Shown: positions 26,591-34,418 of the stretch, one piece after another
Layout: the number at the start of each line of letters is the position of its first letter
Position numbering within the stretch: position 1 is the stretch's first letter
Source: Methylococcaceae bacterium
GTDB lineage: Bacteria > Pseudomonadota > Gammaproteobacteria > Methylococcales > Methylomonadaceae
DNA length: 64,000 nucleotides
Reading direction: 5' to 3'
Assembly (NCBI GenBank): GCA_030693065.1
Contig: JAUYBL010000025.1
Location: 1 to 64,000, forward strand
Program-made: the position numbers and the translations under genes
Notes under the pieces: generated by a model
Databases searched by the model: none
What the model was told of the DNA's origin: nothing
Seen by the model: only the letters and a program-made list of their open reading frames with translations

Positions 26591-27454
26591 TCAAGCAGCA
26601 AGCATAATTGAAGATTTCAGTTTTTTCATGGCATTTTGCTCCAATTGCCGAATTCTTTCGGCTGATACTCCATAACGATCAGCAAGCTCATGCAAGGTGG
26701 CTTTCTGATCTGTCAACCAGCGACTTGTTAAGATGTCCTGGCTACGCTCATCTAGCTGAGACAAGGCATCTGTTAACAACTCTTGTTCACGCCCCTGCCA
26801 ATCAGCATCTTCAAGCAATAAAGCCGGATCAGCTCCATGCTGTTGCAGATAGTTTGCAGGAGCTGAGTAGCTTTCCTCTTCCGGTTCATCAACGGGCGCA
26901 TCAAAAGACATATCACGACTGCCTAGCCTTTTTTCCATTTCATAGACTTCTGCAACATCTACATTCAGATCTCTCGCAATAGAAGCCGCTTCATCACCCG
27001 ACAACCAACCTAAATCACGTTTAGTTTTACGAAGGTTAAAAAATAATTTACGTTGAGTCTTTGTAGTTGCAATCTTTACAATGCCCCAGTTTTTAATCAC
27101 ATATTCGTGAATTTCAGCCTTTATCCAATGCACAGCAAATGAGATAAGTCGAACGCCCATATCAGGATCAAAGCGTTTGACAGCTTTCATTAAGCCTATA
27201 TTTCCTTCTTGAATAATGTCGGGCATAGATAGACCGTAGCCGCTGTAACCTCTGGCGACATGCGCTACAAAACGCAAATTGCTCATGACCAGTTGGCGTG
27301 CGGCTTCCAGATCGCCATCATCTTTAAATCTTAATGCCAGCTCTCGCTCTTGTTCAGCGTCCAACTTAGGCATTTGTCTGACTACATTGAGGTAAGTGTC
27401 AAATGTGCCGACTGACAAATTAACGGGCAAAACTAATGAATTACTCACAATCAT
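26591..27454 (-). CDS. rpoH: RNA polymerase heat-shock sigma factor RpoH (sigma-32)
   Basis: A 287-residue sigma-32: region 2 (MSNLRFVAHVARGYSGYG, DIIQEGNIGLMKAVKRFDP), the RpoH box TQRKLFFNLRKTKRDLGW that separates RpoH from other sigma factors, and region 4 with the helix-turn-helix LHELADRYGVSAERIRQLEQ. It lies downstream of ftsE-ftsX, the standard gammaproteobacterial place. A CIRCE operator and a sigma-70-like promoter lie just upstream (27484-27543), so it probably has its own HrcA-repressed transcript in addition to read-through from ftsX. Confidence 0.97.
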   Translation of the reverse strand: MIVSNSLVLPVNLSVGTFDTYLNVVRQMPKLDAEQERELALRFKDDGDLEAARQLVMSNLRFVAHVARGYSGYGLSMPDIIQEGNIGLMKAVKRFDPDMGVRLISFAVHWIKAEIHEYVIKNWGIVKIATTKTQRKLFFNLRKTKRDLGWLSGDEAASIARDLNVDVAEVYEMEKRLGSRDMSFDAPVDEPEEESYSAPANYLQQHGADPALLLEDADWQGREQELLTDALSQLDERSQDILTSRWLTDQKATLHELADRYGVSAERIRQLEQNAMKKLKSSIMLAA

Positions 27455-27483
27455 TCCCCTCTCAAAAATTATTTGTTTTTATT

Positions 27484-27510
27484 CTAGCACTCTCAACGAT
27501 AGAGTGCTAA
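27484..27510 (-). promoter_or_regulatory. CIRCE operator (HrcA site) upstream of rpoH
   Basis: The inverted repeat reads, on the minus strand, TTAGCACTC - nine bases - GAGTGCTAG. The consensus is TTAGCACTC-N9-GAGTGCTAA, so 17 of 18 arm positions match, with the correct spacer. It starts 4 bases downstream of a -10-like TATAAA and 30 bases before the rpoH ATG, the usual position for HrcA repression. hrcA itself is not in the window. Confidence 0.92.
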
Positions 27511-27514
27511 CAAC

Positions 27515-27543
27515 TTTATAACAATATTTTCACTCGGGTTTAA
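27515..27543 (-). promoter_or_regulatory. Candidate sigma-70 promoter of rpoH
   Basis: On the minus strand: TTAAAC (27538-27543), 17-bp spacer, TATAAA (27515-27520). The -10 box is 5/6, the -35 weak. It overlaps the last codons of ftsX and ends 4 bases before the CIRCE element, so a bound HrcA would cover the start point. Confidence 0.5.
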
Positions 27544-28522
27544 GCCGCCTCAATTGAAAATAAACAACTATCCAAGACCCTAGCATACCCAGTGCGGCAG
27601 AAATAGCCAGCAGAGCAATGGTTTCTAACCCACCCAAAAACACCACATGAAAGGAACCATCATAAAGACCAGATAGTTTCTCAATCGGATATTTTAAAAT
27701 CAATGTCGTCAAAGTGACGATAAACCAAGCTGCAACACCAGAAAAAAAACCCAACCAAAAACCGCCATATAAAAATGGTCGTTGAATAAAACCATTAGTT
27801 GCACCAACCAATTTAGCAATCAACACTTCCTCTCGGCGGTCATGTAATTCTAAACGTATTGTGTTAGCCGTTATAAACAGCACTCCCATTCCAAGCAAAC
27901 CACTGAGCAGTGCAACACCGCGCCGAGCCAATTCCATAATTGATTGCAGCCGCTTGACCCATTGTGTATCTACCTGCGCAATATCCACTTCAGGAACTTG
28001 TTTAAAATGCTCAACCAAGTTATCTAAAACAACTACATCTTCCAATGAGTTTTTGGGCAATACCTGAATAACGATAGGCAAAGGATTTTTATCCAACGCT
28101 TTTACTGCGGCGCCAAAGCCACTGAATGTCTCAAACTCTTTTAAGGCCTGCTCTTTGGAAATGAGTTTGACATCAAGCACATCTGAATTTTTCTTAATAG
28201 TTTCGGCAAGTTTTTTAGCGTTTGCATCAGAGACTTCTTCTCTTAAAAATAAAGAAATTTGGTTGCTAGATTCCAGATTGCCCGCCAATTGCTGCAAATT
28301 TTTCACCAGAATATAAAAACCGCTAGCAAGGGAAATACCAATTGCTAATACCACGATTGTCATAACCGTTGCAAAACGCGAGGCAACTAAGCGACCAAGA
28401 CTTGAAAACAAAGCATGGGCATGAAGATCTCGGTAGGCTATAAGTCTATCCACCAGGTAACCACCAGATTTTCTGGTTTGCCTGCCTTCCGCTCTGTGCT
28501 GATTTCTAATACTGTGTTTCAT
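27530..28522 (-). CDS. ftsX: Cell division protein FtsX
   Basis: A 330-residue four-helix membrane protein with the FtsX layout: a cytoplasmic N-terminal extension, TM1 (ATVMTIVVLAIGISLASGF), a periplasmic loop of about 140 residues (SLFLREEVSDANAKKL, SGFGAAVKALDKNPLP), and three C-terminal helices with ELHDRREEVLIAKLVGATN. FtsEX is an ABC-type complex that activates septal cell-wall hydrolases through EnvC/AmiA-B and helps divisome assembly. The stop is 76 bp before the rpoH ATG; ftsE is 3 bp upstream. Confidence 0.94.
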   Translation of the reverse strand: MKHSIRNQHRAEGRQTRKSGGYLVDRLIAYRDLHAHALFSSLGRLVASRFATVMTIVVLAIGISLASGFYILVKNLQQLAGNLESSNQISLFLREEVSDANAKKLAETIKKNSDVLDVKLISKEQALKEFETFSGFGAAVKALDKNPLPIVIQVLPKNSLEDVVVLDNLVEHFKQVPEVDIAQVDTQWVKRLQSIMELARRGVALLSGLLGMGVLFITANTIRLELHDRREEVLIAKLVGATNGFIQRPFLYGGFWLGFFSGVAAWFIVTLTTLILKYPIEKLSGLYDGSFHVVFLGGLETIALLAISAALGMLGSWIVVYFQLRRLKPE

Positions 28523-28525
28523 GGC

Positions 28526-29182
28526 CTAACTCGCAATTAATTGCCCATGATCCAGCTTTAAGACGCGATAATTCATACGTGCGATCAAAGATATATCATG
28601 AGATGCGATTAACACTGTCACCCCGACCTGTTGAAACTGCTCAAATAAATGCATGATCTCTTTGGACAATTCAGGATCCAAATTTCCAGTCGGTTCATCA
28701 GCCAAAATCATTGACGGCTTATTCACCACCGCTCTGGCAATACCCACGCGCTGTTGTTCGCCACCTGACAATAACAACGGATATTTTTTTTCCTTTCCCA
28801 ATAAACCAACCTTATCCAAAGCGGCACGGACACGTCTGGAAATTTCTCCATGCCCATAACCTGCTATTACTAAAGGTAAGGCAACGTTGTCAAAAACTGT
28901 TCTATCTTGAAGCAATTTATAATCCTGAAAGATAAGCCCCATATTCCTTCTGACATAGGGAATTTGTCTATTGCTGACTTTATTTAGATTTTGGCCGGCA
29001 AATATAATTTCCCCTCGATTACAACGCTCCATCACGGCAATCAGCTTAAACAAAGTACTCTTTCCTGCTCCAGAATGTCCTGTCAAAAATGCCATTTCCC
29101 CAGGATGCAGGCTAAAAGAAATATTTTTCAGCACATCACCAACTTCAGGATAACGCATGCTGACTTTATCGAACTGTAACAT
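28526..29182 (-). CDS. ftsE: Cell division ATP-binding protein FtsE
   Basis: A 218-residue ABC ATPase: Walker A GHSGAGKSTLFKL, Q-loop NMGLIFQDYKLL, signature LLSGGEQQRVGIARAVV, Walker B MILADEPTGNLD and H-loop ASHD. It partners FtsX, whose start lies 3 bp downstream. Its start follows the stop of the CtaA-FtsY gene by 8 bp, which preserves the normal ftsY-ftsE-ftsX order although ftsY is fused to another gene here. Confidence 0.95.
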   Translation of the reverse strand: MLQFDKVSMRYPEVGDVLKNISFSLHPGEMAFLTGHSGAGKSTLFKLIAVMERCNRGEIIFAGQNLNKVSNRQIPYVRRNMGLIFQDYKLLQDRTVFDNVALPLVIAGYGHGEISRRVRAALDKVGLLGKEKKYPLLLSGGEQQRVGIARAVVNKPSMILADEPTGNLDPELSKEIMHLFEQFQQVGVTVLIASHDISLIARMNYRVLKLDHGQLIAS

Positions 29183-29190
29183 TAAGTCTT

Positions 29191-31104
29191 CTAATCTTTT
29201 ATAAACAATGCATTAACAAAATTATCTGCATCAAAATCTTGCAAATCGTCTATCCTCTCGCCTATGCCTATATAGCGAATGGGAATACCAAACTGTTTGG
29301 CCAAAGCAAAAATAACTCCTCCTTTCGCGGTGCCATCAAGCTTAGTTAGTGCCAAGCCAGTAAGTGCCACTGTTTCGTTGAACAATCTCGCTTGTGATAA
29401 GGCGTTTTGTCCTGTACCTGCATCAAGAACCAGCAGAACTTCATGGGGCGCGGATTCATCCAGTTTACTCATAATACGTTTAACTTTTTTCAATTCATCC
29501 ATTAAATGGGATTTGGTATGTAACCGCCCAGCAGTGTCAGCAATCAACACGTCTACCCCCTTAGCCTGAGCAGATTGCAACGCATCATAAATGACTGAAG
29601 CAGAATCGGCTCCTGTATGTTGAGCTACAACAGGAATATTGTTTCGTTCACCCCAGGTTTGCAGTTGTTCAACCGCAGCGGCCCTGAACGTATCGCCTGC
29701 AGCCAGCATTACACTATGCCCTTGGATTTGGAGGCGTTTGGCAAGCTTACCTATAGTAGTAGTTTTACCAGCTCCATTAACTCCAACCACCAAAATCACA
29801 AACGGCTTATCTTGTTTGGGAATATGCAATGGCAAATTGCAAGGCTGAAGCATATCCAGTAATTCCTGCTTTAAGATTGCAGTTAATGCATCAACATCAT
29901 TTAGCTGATGTTTTTCAACACTGGTTGTTAATCGATTAATAATCGCAGCTGTAGCATCAACACCAATATCTGCCATTAACAGGCTAGCTTCAATTTCTTC
30001 AAGTAAATCGGCGTTGATCGATTTCTGTCCAAGCGGAATAACAGCTAATACACCACTTAGACCGGATCGGGTCTTATTTAACTGGGTTTTGAGTCTTACA
30101 AACAAAGATTCTGGCGTTTTTTCAGACGGAGTCTCAATACCTACAGTTATCACACCTGCTTGTTGAGCTACTTCCGCTGGAGCCCCTTGCTCACCTATAT
30201 ATCCATATCTACTATAAAAACTGATGGCTATCAGTGGCAACATAAGCAATATAGCAACTGAACTATGTGCCGTAGTTGCCCACAAAGGCGCACCCAATTC
30301 AATTATTGCAATACCAAAACTGATTTGAGCAATCAGTAGAATAATCAACCACAGAGATGCAATTCTAACTTGTCTAGGGCGGTTTTTTGCCCCGGCAGTT
30401 AGCGTTATTACGCTAAACACTACCAAGCAAAATAGCGCCCCCATTCTATGAAGCCAATGAACAGCTACCTGTAAATCCAAGCTAATTGGATAGGTTGAAT
30501 AGAGACTGAATAAATCACCTATGCTGCGATAATTATCTTGCGGCCACCACGAGCCATTACACTCAGGAAAACCACCACAAGCTAAAGTCGCCTGCCCGTC
30601 AGTTACGAGAATGCCTAAACCAATCTCAACTAATAACAAAACAACCGCAATTCTGGCAAATACTCCGACCCAACTGAAGCGTTCCAAATTCGAAATGGCT
30701 GGGTTAACTCGCAAATACATCCAAAATAGTAACCAAACACAAGCCATACTTAGCATCGTAAAAATGCTTCTATAAACAATAACTTGCTCATTAATTTTAA
30801 AAACAAACACTAAACTAATCAGAGCAGCGATCAACGTTAACAAAAATCCTGACGCTGCCATAGCAGCCAATCGACAATGTTTTTGCCACCAAGAAAGAAA
30901 TAGTAACGCTATGCTAATAACAGCCAATAAAGCTGGCAAAAAGAAATATTTAGAGTTTGGATAAGACTGAGGAAGATTCCAATCCTGACAGCTTGCATAC
31001 CAATTGCATATTAGAGAGGCCCAAACATCATGGTGTGTATTTAAAACAAACGCGGCAATACAAAACGCCAAAATCGCAGCAAACAGAGTTAATTTTCTAA
31101 ACAT
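29191..31104 (-). CDS. ftsY: CtaA-like (heme A synthase-like) membrane domain fused to FtsY (SRP receptor)
   Basis: A 637-residue protein from the ATG at 31102-31104 (an in-frame TTG at 31119 is possible). Residues 1-300 form an eight-helix COX15/CtaA-like domain. The second half keeps ACGGFPECNGSWWPQ, HWLHRMGA and TTAHSS, the last two holding the heme-ligand histidines. In the first half the loop cysteines remain (about 33 and 39), but TM2 has no histidine and the TM4 position reads VIVYRS with Tyr for His. After a linker of about 35 residues, residues 330-637 are a complete FtsY NG domain: SLFVRLKTQLNKTRSGLSG, GVNGAGKTTTIGKLA, DTFRAAAVEQLQTW, DTAGRLHTKSHL, TKLDGTAKGG, GIGERIDDLQDF. No ATG exists for a separate FtsY; one weak GTG lies in the linker. 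Confidence 0.9.
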   Translation of the reverse strand: MFRKLTLFAAILAFCIAAFVLNTHHDVWASLICNWYASCQDWNLPQSYPNSKYFFLPALLAVISIALLFLSWWQKHCRLAAMAASGFLLTLIAALISLVFVFKINEQVIVYRSIFTMLSMACVWLLFWMYLRVNPAISNLERFSWVGVFARIAVVLLLVEIGLGILVTDGQATLACGGFPECNGSWWPQDNYRSIGDLFSLYSTYPISLDLQVAVHWLHRMGALFCLVVFSVITLTAGAKNRPRQVRIASLWLIILLIAQISFGIAIIELGAPLWATTAHSSVAILLMLPLIAISFYSRYGYIGEQGAPAEVAQQAGVITVGIETPSEKTPESLFVRLKTQLNKTRSGLSGVLAVIPLGQKSINADLLEEIEASLLMADIGVDATAAIINRLTTSVEKHQLNDVDALTAILKQELLDMLQPCNLPLHIPKQDKPFVILVVGVNGAGKTTTIGKLAKRLQIQGHSVMLAAGDTFRAAAVEQLQTWGERNNIPVVAQHTGADSASVIYDALQSAQAKGVDVLIADTAGRLHTKSHLMDELKKVKRIMSKLDESAPHEVLLVLDAGTGQNALSQARLFNETVALTGLALTKLDGTAKGGVIFALAKQFGIPIRYIGIGERIDDLQDFDADNFVNALFIKD

Positions 31105-31111
31105 GTTGTGG

Positions 31112-31708
31112 TTAGCCAATTTGTGAAATTCTTAAAAGATGCATGAGGTCATTTTTTACATCATAAGGATCAAAGCCTGATTCATACTGCATCATTAAAT
31201 TCCCAAGCGGATCCATTAAAAAAATCATTCCATCTGGAATATTGCCAGATCTTAATTCAGTAATTTTTTTTACTATTGCCTCACTGGGTTTGATTTTCAA
31301 CAAAGTTTCATCACTTTCCCACCACTTGCTTGCAATTTCTGGGGAAACATCTTGTACCATTAGGACTATTCGCCGCGTACGGGTCAATTCTTTATTCAAC
31401 ATAAGCCGTAATTGCTTTGTTTTTTGAATCGATTGCATACAAAGTTCATTGCATTCTTTACTGGGAATGACATTAACAATCAACCAGTGTCCAGCAAGTT
31501 CTTTGATGTTGTCCTGAGAAAACTGGTCAAAACCTAATAATTCTGAGCGCTCTGTCGTCAACGCAGGCGTTATCAGCTGCCCATGATTAGTTCGTCCCGA
31601 TAAGAACTGCGGATTCTGTTTTAATCCCCAGGCCATCAAAAACGGCACGATAGACATAGCGAAAATACTTACGATCAATAATCTATTTTTGTTTCTTTGA
31701 TTACTCAT
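31112..31708 (-). CDS. SCO1/SenC-like oxidase assembly protein
   Basis: From the ATG at 31706-31708 (ATGA overlap with the SURF1 stop), 198 residues: an N-terminal membrane anchor (LLIVSIFAMSIVPFLMAW), then a thioredoxin-like domain with SKECNELCMQSI, a CxxxC matching the copper-binding pair of SCO proteins, and a later GMIFLMDPLGNLMMQYESGFDP. The histidine of SCO copper sites is not obvious. It is probably a periplasm-facing Cu/thiol chaperone for the CuA site or a related factor. It is followed by the CtaA-FtsY gene after a few bases. Confidence 0.7.
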   Translation of the reverse strand: MSNQRNKNRLLIVSIFAMSIVPFLMAWGLKQNPQFLSGRTNHGQLITPALTTERSELLGFDQFSQDNIKELAGHWLIVNVIPSKECNELCMQSIQKTKQLRLMLNKELTRTRRIVLMVQDVSPEIASKWWESDETLLKIKPSEAIVKKITELRSGNIPDGMIFLMDPLGNLMMQYESGFDPYDVKNDLMHLLRISQIG

Positions 31709-32439
31709 TTTGCTGATTTTAAACTGTACCAAATAAAAATTATTGTGAGAGTCAATGCTAATAAAAACCATTGTACCGCGTAGGCAACATGTTGTTCTGG
31801 CAACATCACAACCGGAGCATGCCATTCCCGCTTGAAACCATCGGGCATTTCTATATCAAGCTCCAGCTGAAAATCTAACAGTGAATATCCTAATTTTTTA
31901 CCAACTATATCGCTATTCACCACCTGCACAACGGATGGCCAATTATCTGAGGGGCGCTCTGCACCTGCCAACTTAATTCCTACGCTGGGAAAGTTATTGA
32001 TACGTCCCTTAATGTTAACTAATCCTTGATCAAGGCTTATTTTTGGCAAAATTGAGCGATCAGCTCCTAAAGGTACCCATCCCCTATTTACCAAAATAGC
32101 CCTTTGCTGGCCTTTTAATAAAAAAGGAGTCAAAACAAAATAGCCAACTTTTCCTTCAATTATCTGATTGTCTAACAAAAATTGATGATTTGAATCATAG
32201 CGCCCTTCCACTACTACTGTTTTAAATCTCAGCTTATCAGCATGGTCAGGTAGATCTGAAAGAAAAGTCAAAACTTCTGCCTCTCTAGCTTGTTCCTCTA
32301 GGTTTAAAAACTCTCGCTTTTGATTTGAGCGTTCTAATTGCCAAAATCCCAAGGTCATCAATAGCGAAAACACACATAGATAAGATAGAAAAGATATTGG
32401 TTCAATTTTTAATGAATAGTGGCTAATTTTGATTAACAT
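31705..32439 (-). CDS. SURF1 family cytochrome oxidase assembly protein
   Basis: From the ATG at 32437-32439, 244 residues: two membrane helices at the ends (SYLCVFSLLMTLGFWQLERS and VQWFLLALTLTIIFIWY) around a soluble domain with VVVEGRYD, LLDNQIIEGKVGYFVLTPF and RAILVNRGWVPLG, all standard SURF1 motifs. SURF1 helps insert heme a into subunit I. Starts at 32508 or 32457 are possible, but the chosen one leaves the normal short N-terminus before TM1. It is divergent from the DUF2909 gene, so 32440-32511 should hold two promoters. Confidence 0.88.
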   Translation of the reverse strand: MLIKISHYSLKIEPISFLSYLCVFSLLMTLGFWQLERSNQKREFLNLEEQAREAEVLTFLSDLPDHADKLRFKTVVVEGRYDSNHQFLLDNQIIEGKVGYFVLTPFLLKGQQRAILVNRGWVPLGADRSILPKISLDQGLVNIKGRINNFPSVGIKLAGAERPSDNWPSVVQVVNSDIVGKKLGYSLLDFQLELDIEMPDGFKREWHAPVVMLPEQHVAYAVQWFLLALTLTIIFIWYSLKSAK

Positions 32440-32511
32440 ATTTTTTACTATTGGCATAACCGCACTAATGACAGAGAATATAACAACACTTAATTCAGAA
32501 TTAATCACTCC

Positions 32512-32763
32512 ATGATCATTAAAAGTATCGTTATTATCTCTTTTGTTCTGATAATTATTAGCTTGGGGTCGGCGTTATTTCATCTTGTCAAACGCGACTC
32601 ATCTGAACCGTCCGAAAAAACAGTAAAAGCCCTCACTTTTCGCATTTCATTATCAATTTTACTGTTTATTTTTCTTTTTATTGCCTTTGCAACTGGGCTT
32701 TTCAAACCTGATGGCATTGGTATGCAAATGCACAGACCGTCTACAGAACAACCAAAAAAGTAA
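32512..32763 (+). CDS. DUF2909 twin-transmembrane protein
   Basis: An 83-residue protein with two helices (VIISFVLIIISLGSALFHLV, FRISLSILLFIFLFIAFATG) joined by a basic/serine loop (KRDSSEPSEKTVKALT), the DUF2909 layout. The family is regularly found between coxC and the SURF1 gene in gammaproteobacteria, implying a part in oxidase assembly, but no function is proven. It is the only plus-strand gene in this block and ends just before a bidirectional terminator. Confidence 0.82.
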   Translation: MIIKSIVIISFVLIIISLGSALFHLVKRDSSEPSEKTVKALTFRISLSILLFIFLFIAFATGLFKPDGIGMQMHRPSTEQPKK

Positions 32764-32782
32764 AAAACCAAACAACACCGAC

Positions 32783-32818
32783 AAAAAAAAAGCGCTGCCG
32801 GTTAGCAGCGCTTTTTTT
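32783..32818. terminator. Bidirectional terminator between DUF2909 and coxC
   Basis: The stem AGCGCTGC / GCAGCGCT (loop CGGTTA) is flanked by A9 on the left and T7 on the right, so it works in both directions. It ends DUF2909 transcription and the cox structural operon. The SURF1-to-ftsX genes must therefore be transcribed from a separate promoter. Confidence 0.92.
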
Positions 32819-32834
32819 GTGCTTACGTTTTAAG

Positions 32835-33698
32835 TTACATCAAATAAACAAATATGAACAACCCTAACCAGACTACGTCAACAAAATGCCAATACCAAGC
32901 TGCAGCTTCAAAAGCAAAATGGTTTTCAGGCTGAAAGTGACCTTTCCAACTACGAAATAGCACAACACTAAGAATGATTGCACCTACGCAAACATGAAAT
33001 CCATGAAATCCAGTCAACATAAAAAACGTTGATCCGTAAATACCTGAACCTAGTGTTAGCCCCATTTCGGTATAGGCCTCGTGATATTCGATTGCTTGAA
33101 ATGCAACAAATAAGAATCCCAAACCTACAGTTGCTAGCAAACCTTTAATGAGTTGATCGCGTTTTTTAGCTAGAAGCCCATGATGCGCCCAAGTACATGT
33201 AACACCACTTGTTAACAAAATAAGCGTATTTAAAAATGGCAATCCCCAAGCCCCCATAGGCTCAAATTCTCCACCCACTTTACCTGGACCGTTCGTCGGC
33301 CATGTCGCCTCAAATGCGGGCCAAAGGATTTGTTGGGTAGCTGCTTTTGCACCTTCTCCACCTAACCAAGGCACTGATAAATTGCGGGTATACCATAATG
33401 TGCCAAAAAATACGGCAAAGAACATAATTTCGGAAAAAATGAACCACATCATACCCATGCGATAGGAAATTCCCACGCCATGATTGTACATACCCGTTTC
33501 ACTTTCGACAGACTGTAGGGCAAACCATCCGCCTAACATTACAATAAACATGAGCAAACCCACGTAAATCATAGTTGTGCCGATAGGTGAACCATTTAGA
33601 AAATTGGCCACCCCTGCAAGCATTATCATTAAACCAGCTGTCCCAACAATAGGCCAGGTTGCCTTGTGTGGAATATAGTAAGCGTCATTTGTAGACAT
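32835..33698 (-). CDS. coxC: Cytochrome c oxidase subunit III
   Basis: A 287-residue seven-helix protein: AYYIPHKATWPIVGTAGL at the start, GMMWFIFSEIMFFAVFFGTLWY, NTLILLTSGVTCTWAHHGL, FMLTGFHGFHVCVGAIILSVV and ending AAWYWHFVDVVWLGLFIFVYL. The conserved WHFVDVVW end and the E in FSEIMFF are subunit III marks. It is part of the caa3-type oxidase and follows ctaG after 15 bp. The terminator after it closes the coxB-A-G-C operon. Confidence 0.95.
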   Translation of the reverse strand: MSTNDAYYIPHKATWPIVGTAGLMIMLAGVANFLNGSPIGTTMIYVGLLMFIVMLGGWFALQSVESETGMYNHGVGISYRMGMMWFIFSEIMFFAVFFGTLWYTRNLSVPWLGGEGAKAATQQILWPAFEATWPTNGPGKVGGEFEPMGAWGLPFLNTLILLTSGVTCTWAHHGLLAKKRDQLIKGLLATVGLGFLFVAFQAIEYHEAYTEMGLTLGSGIYGSTFFMLTGFHGFHVCVGAIILSVVLFRSWKGHFQPENHFAFEAAAWYWHFVDVVWLGLFIFVYLM

Positions 33699-33713
33699 AA
33701 AATCCTCTTTATT

Positions 33714-34256
33714 TTATTGGTTTTCAGTTCTGTCAAAGAATGTGTAAGAAAGTGTAATTGTTTTGTACTGCTCTGGTAATTCAGGATTTATTACAAAGCG
33801 AACAGGTAATACCTTGCTTTCTTTAGGCTTAAAAGATTGCTCATTAAGGCAAAAACATGTGATTGTATCGACGAATTTACTGATTACTGCGGGAGCATAA
33901 CTATGAACCGCCATTGCATTTAAATTGTTATCCGTTTTATTCTCTGCATAAAAATTAACCGTGTGATATTCACCCGGATGAACTTTTAATTTTTCAATTT
34001 CAGAATGGAAAAGCAATGGCGTATTTTCATTTATAGAAGATACAAATTCTATTGTTACGTCTCTATCTTTATCAATTTCATAAGCCTTTTCCTTCGCCTG
34101 TTTAAGAGCATCTGGCCTATCACGCTCAATCCATTTCAATTCGCAAAGCACATCATAAATTGGTACTAATGCATAACCAAAACCGAACATTGCGATTGCA
34201 ACAATTATAAGGTTTCGCGCAAGTTTGATGTTCTTTTGAGATACAGACCTGTTCAT
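33714..34256 (-). CDS. ctaG: Cytochrome c oxidase assembly protein CtaG/Cox11
   Basis: A 180-residue protein with one N-terminal membrane helix (LIIVAIAMFGFGYALVPIYD), the VPIYDVLCE motif, and the copper site ITCFCLNEQSF (canonical CFCF). A conserved FVINPELP and the end TLSYTFF follow. Cox11 delivers Cu(I) to the CuB site of subunit I. Its ATG overlaps the stop of the 32-residue peptide upstream (ATGA). CFCL keeps both cysteines; only the second Phe of CFCF is changed. Confidence 0.93.
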   Translation of the reverse strand: MNRSVSQKNIKLARNLIIVAIAMFGFGYALVPIYDVLCELKWIERDRPDALKQAKEKAYEIDKDRDVTIEFVSSINENTPLLFHSEIEKLKVHPGEYHTVNFYAENKTDNNLNAMAVHSYAPAVISKFVDTITCFCLNEQSFKPKESKVLPVRFVINPELPEQYKTITLSYTFFDRTENQ

Positions 34257-34351
34257 GAAGACATTGCCTTAACCACAGACAAAATATAAATCGCTGCCGC
34301 AATCAATACCAATATTACTGCAGTTAATATGTTTTTCTTTTTAGCATCCAT
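34253..34351 (-). CDS. Cytochrome oxidase small assembly protein (32 aa, single helix)
   Basis: The minus strand from the ATG at 34349-34351 reads 32 residues: MDAKKKN, a helix (ILTAVILVLIAAAIYILSVV), then KAMSS and TGA. The stop overlaps the ctaG ATG (ATGA), strong evidence that it is translated. Position (coxA - small helix - ctaG) and size match the tiny 'cytochrome oxidase small assembly protein' genes seen in proteobacterial cox operons. Confidence 0.75.
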   Translation of the reverse strand: MDAKKKNILTAVILVLIAAAIYILSVVKAMSS

Positions 34352-34418
34352 CTATTTATACCCTTGCTGTAACAGCGTGAGCCTGCCTTTAGACATAAGA
34401 CAAGCTCACGGAAATACC

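Noticed and set aside
30120-30200. A frameshift artefact creating the CtaA-FtsY fusion
   Set aside because: The linker reads smoothly in one frame, residues before and after it suit the two domains, and shifting the frame at the TAG near the junction does not lead into the FtsY frame. An assembly error still cannot be excluded without reads.
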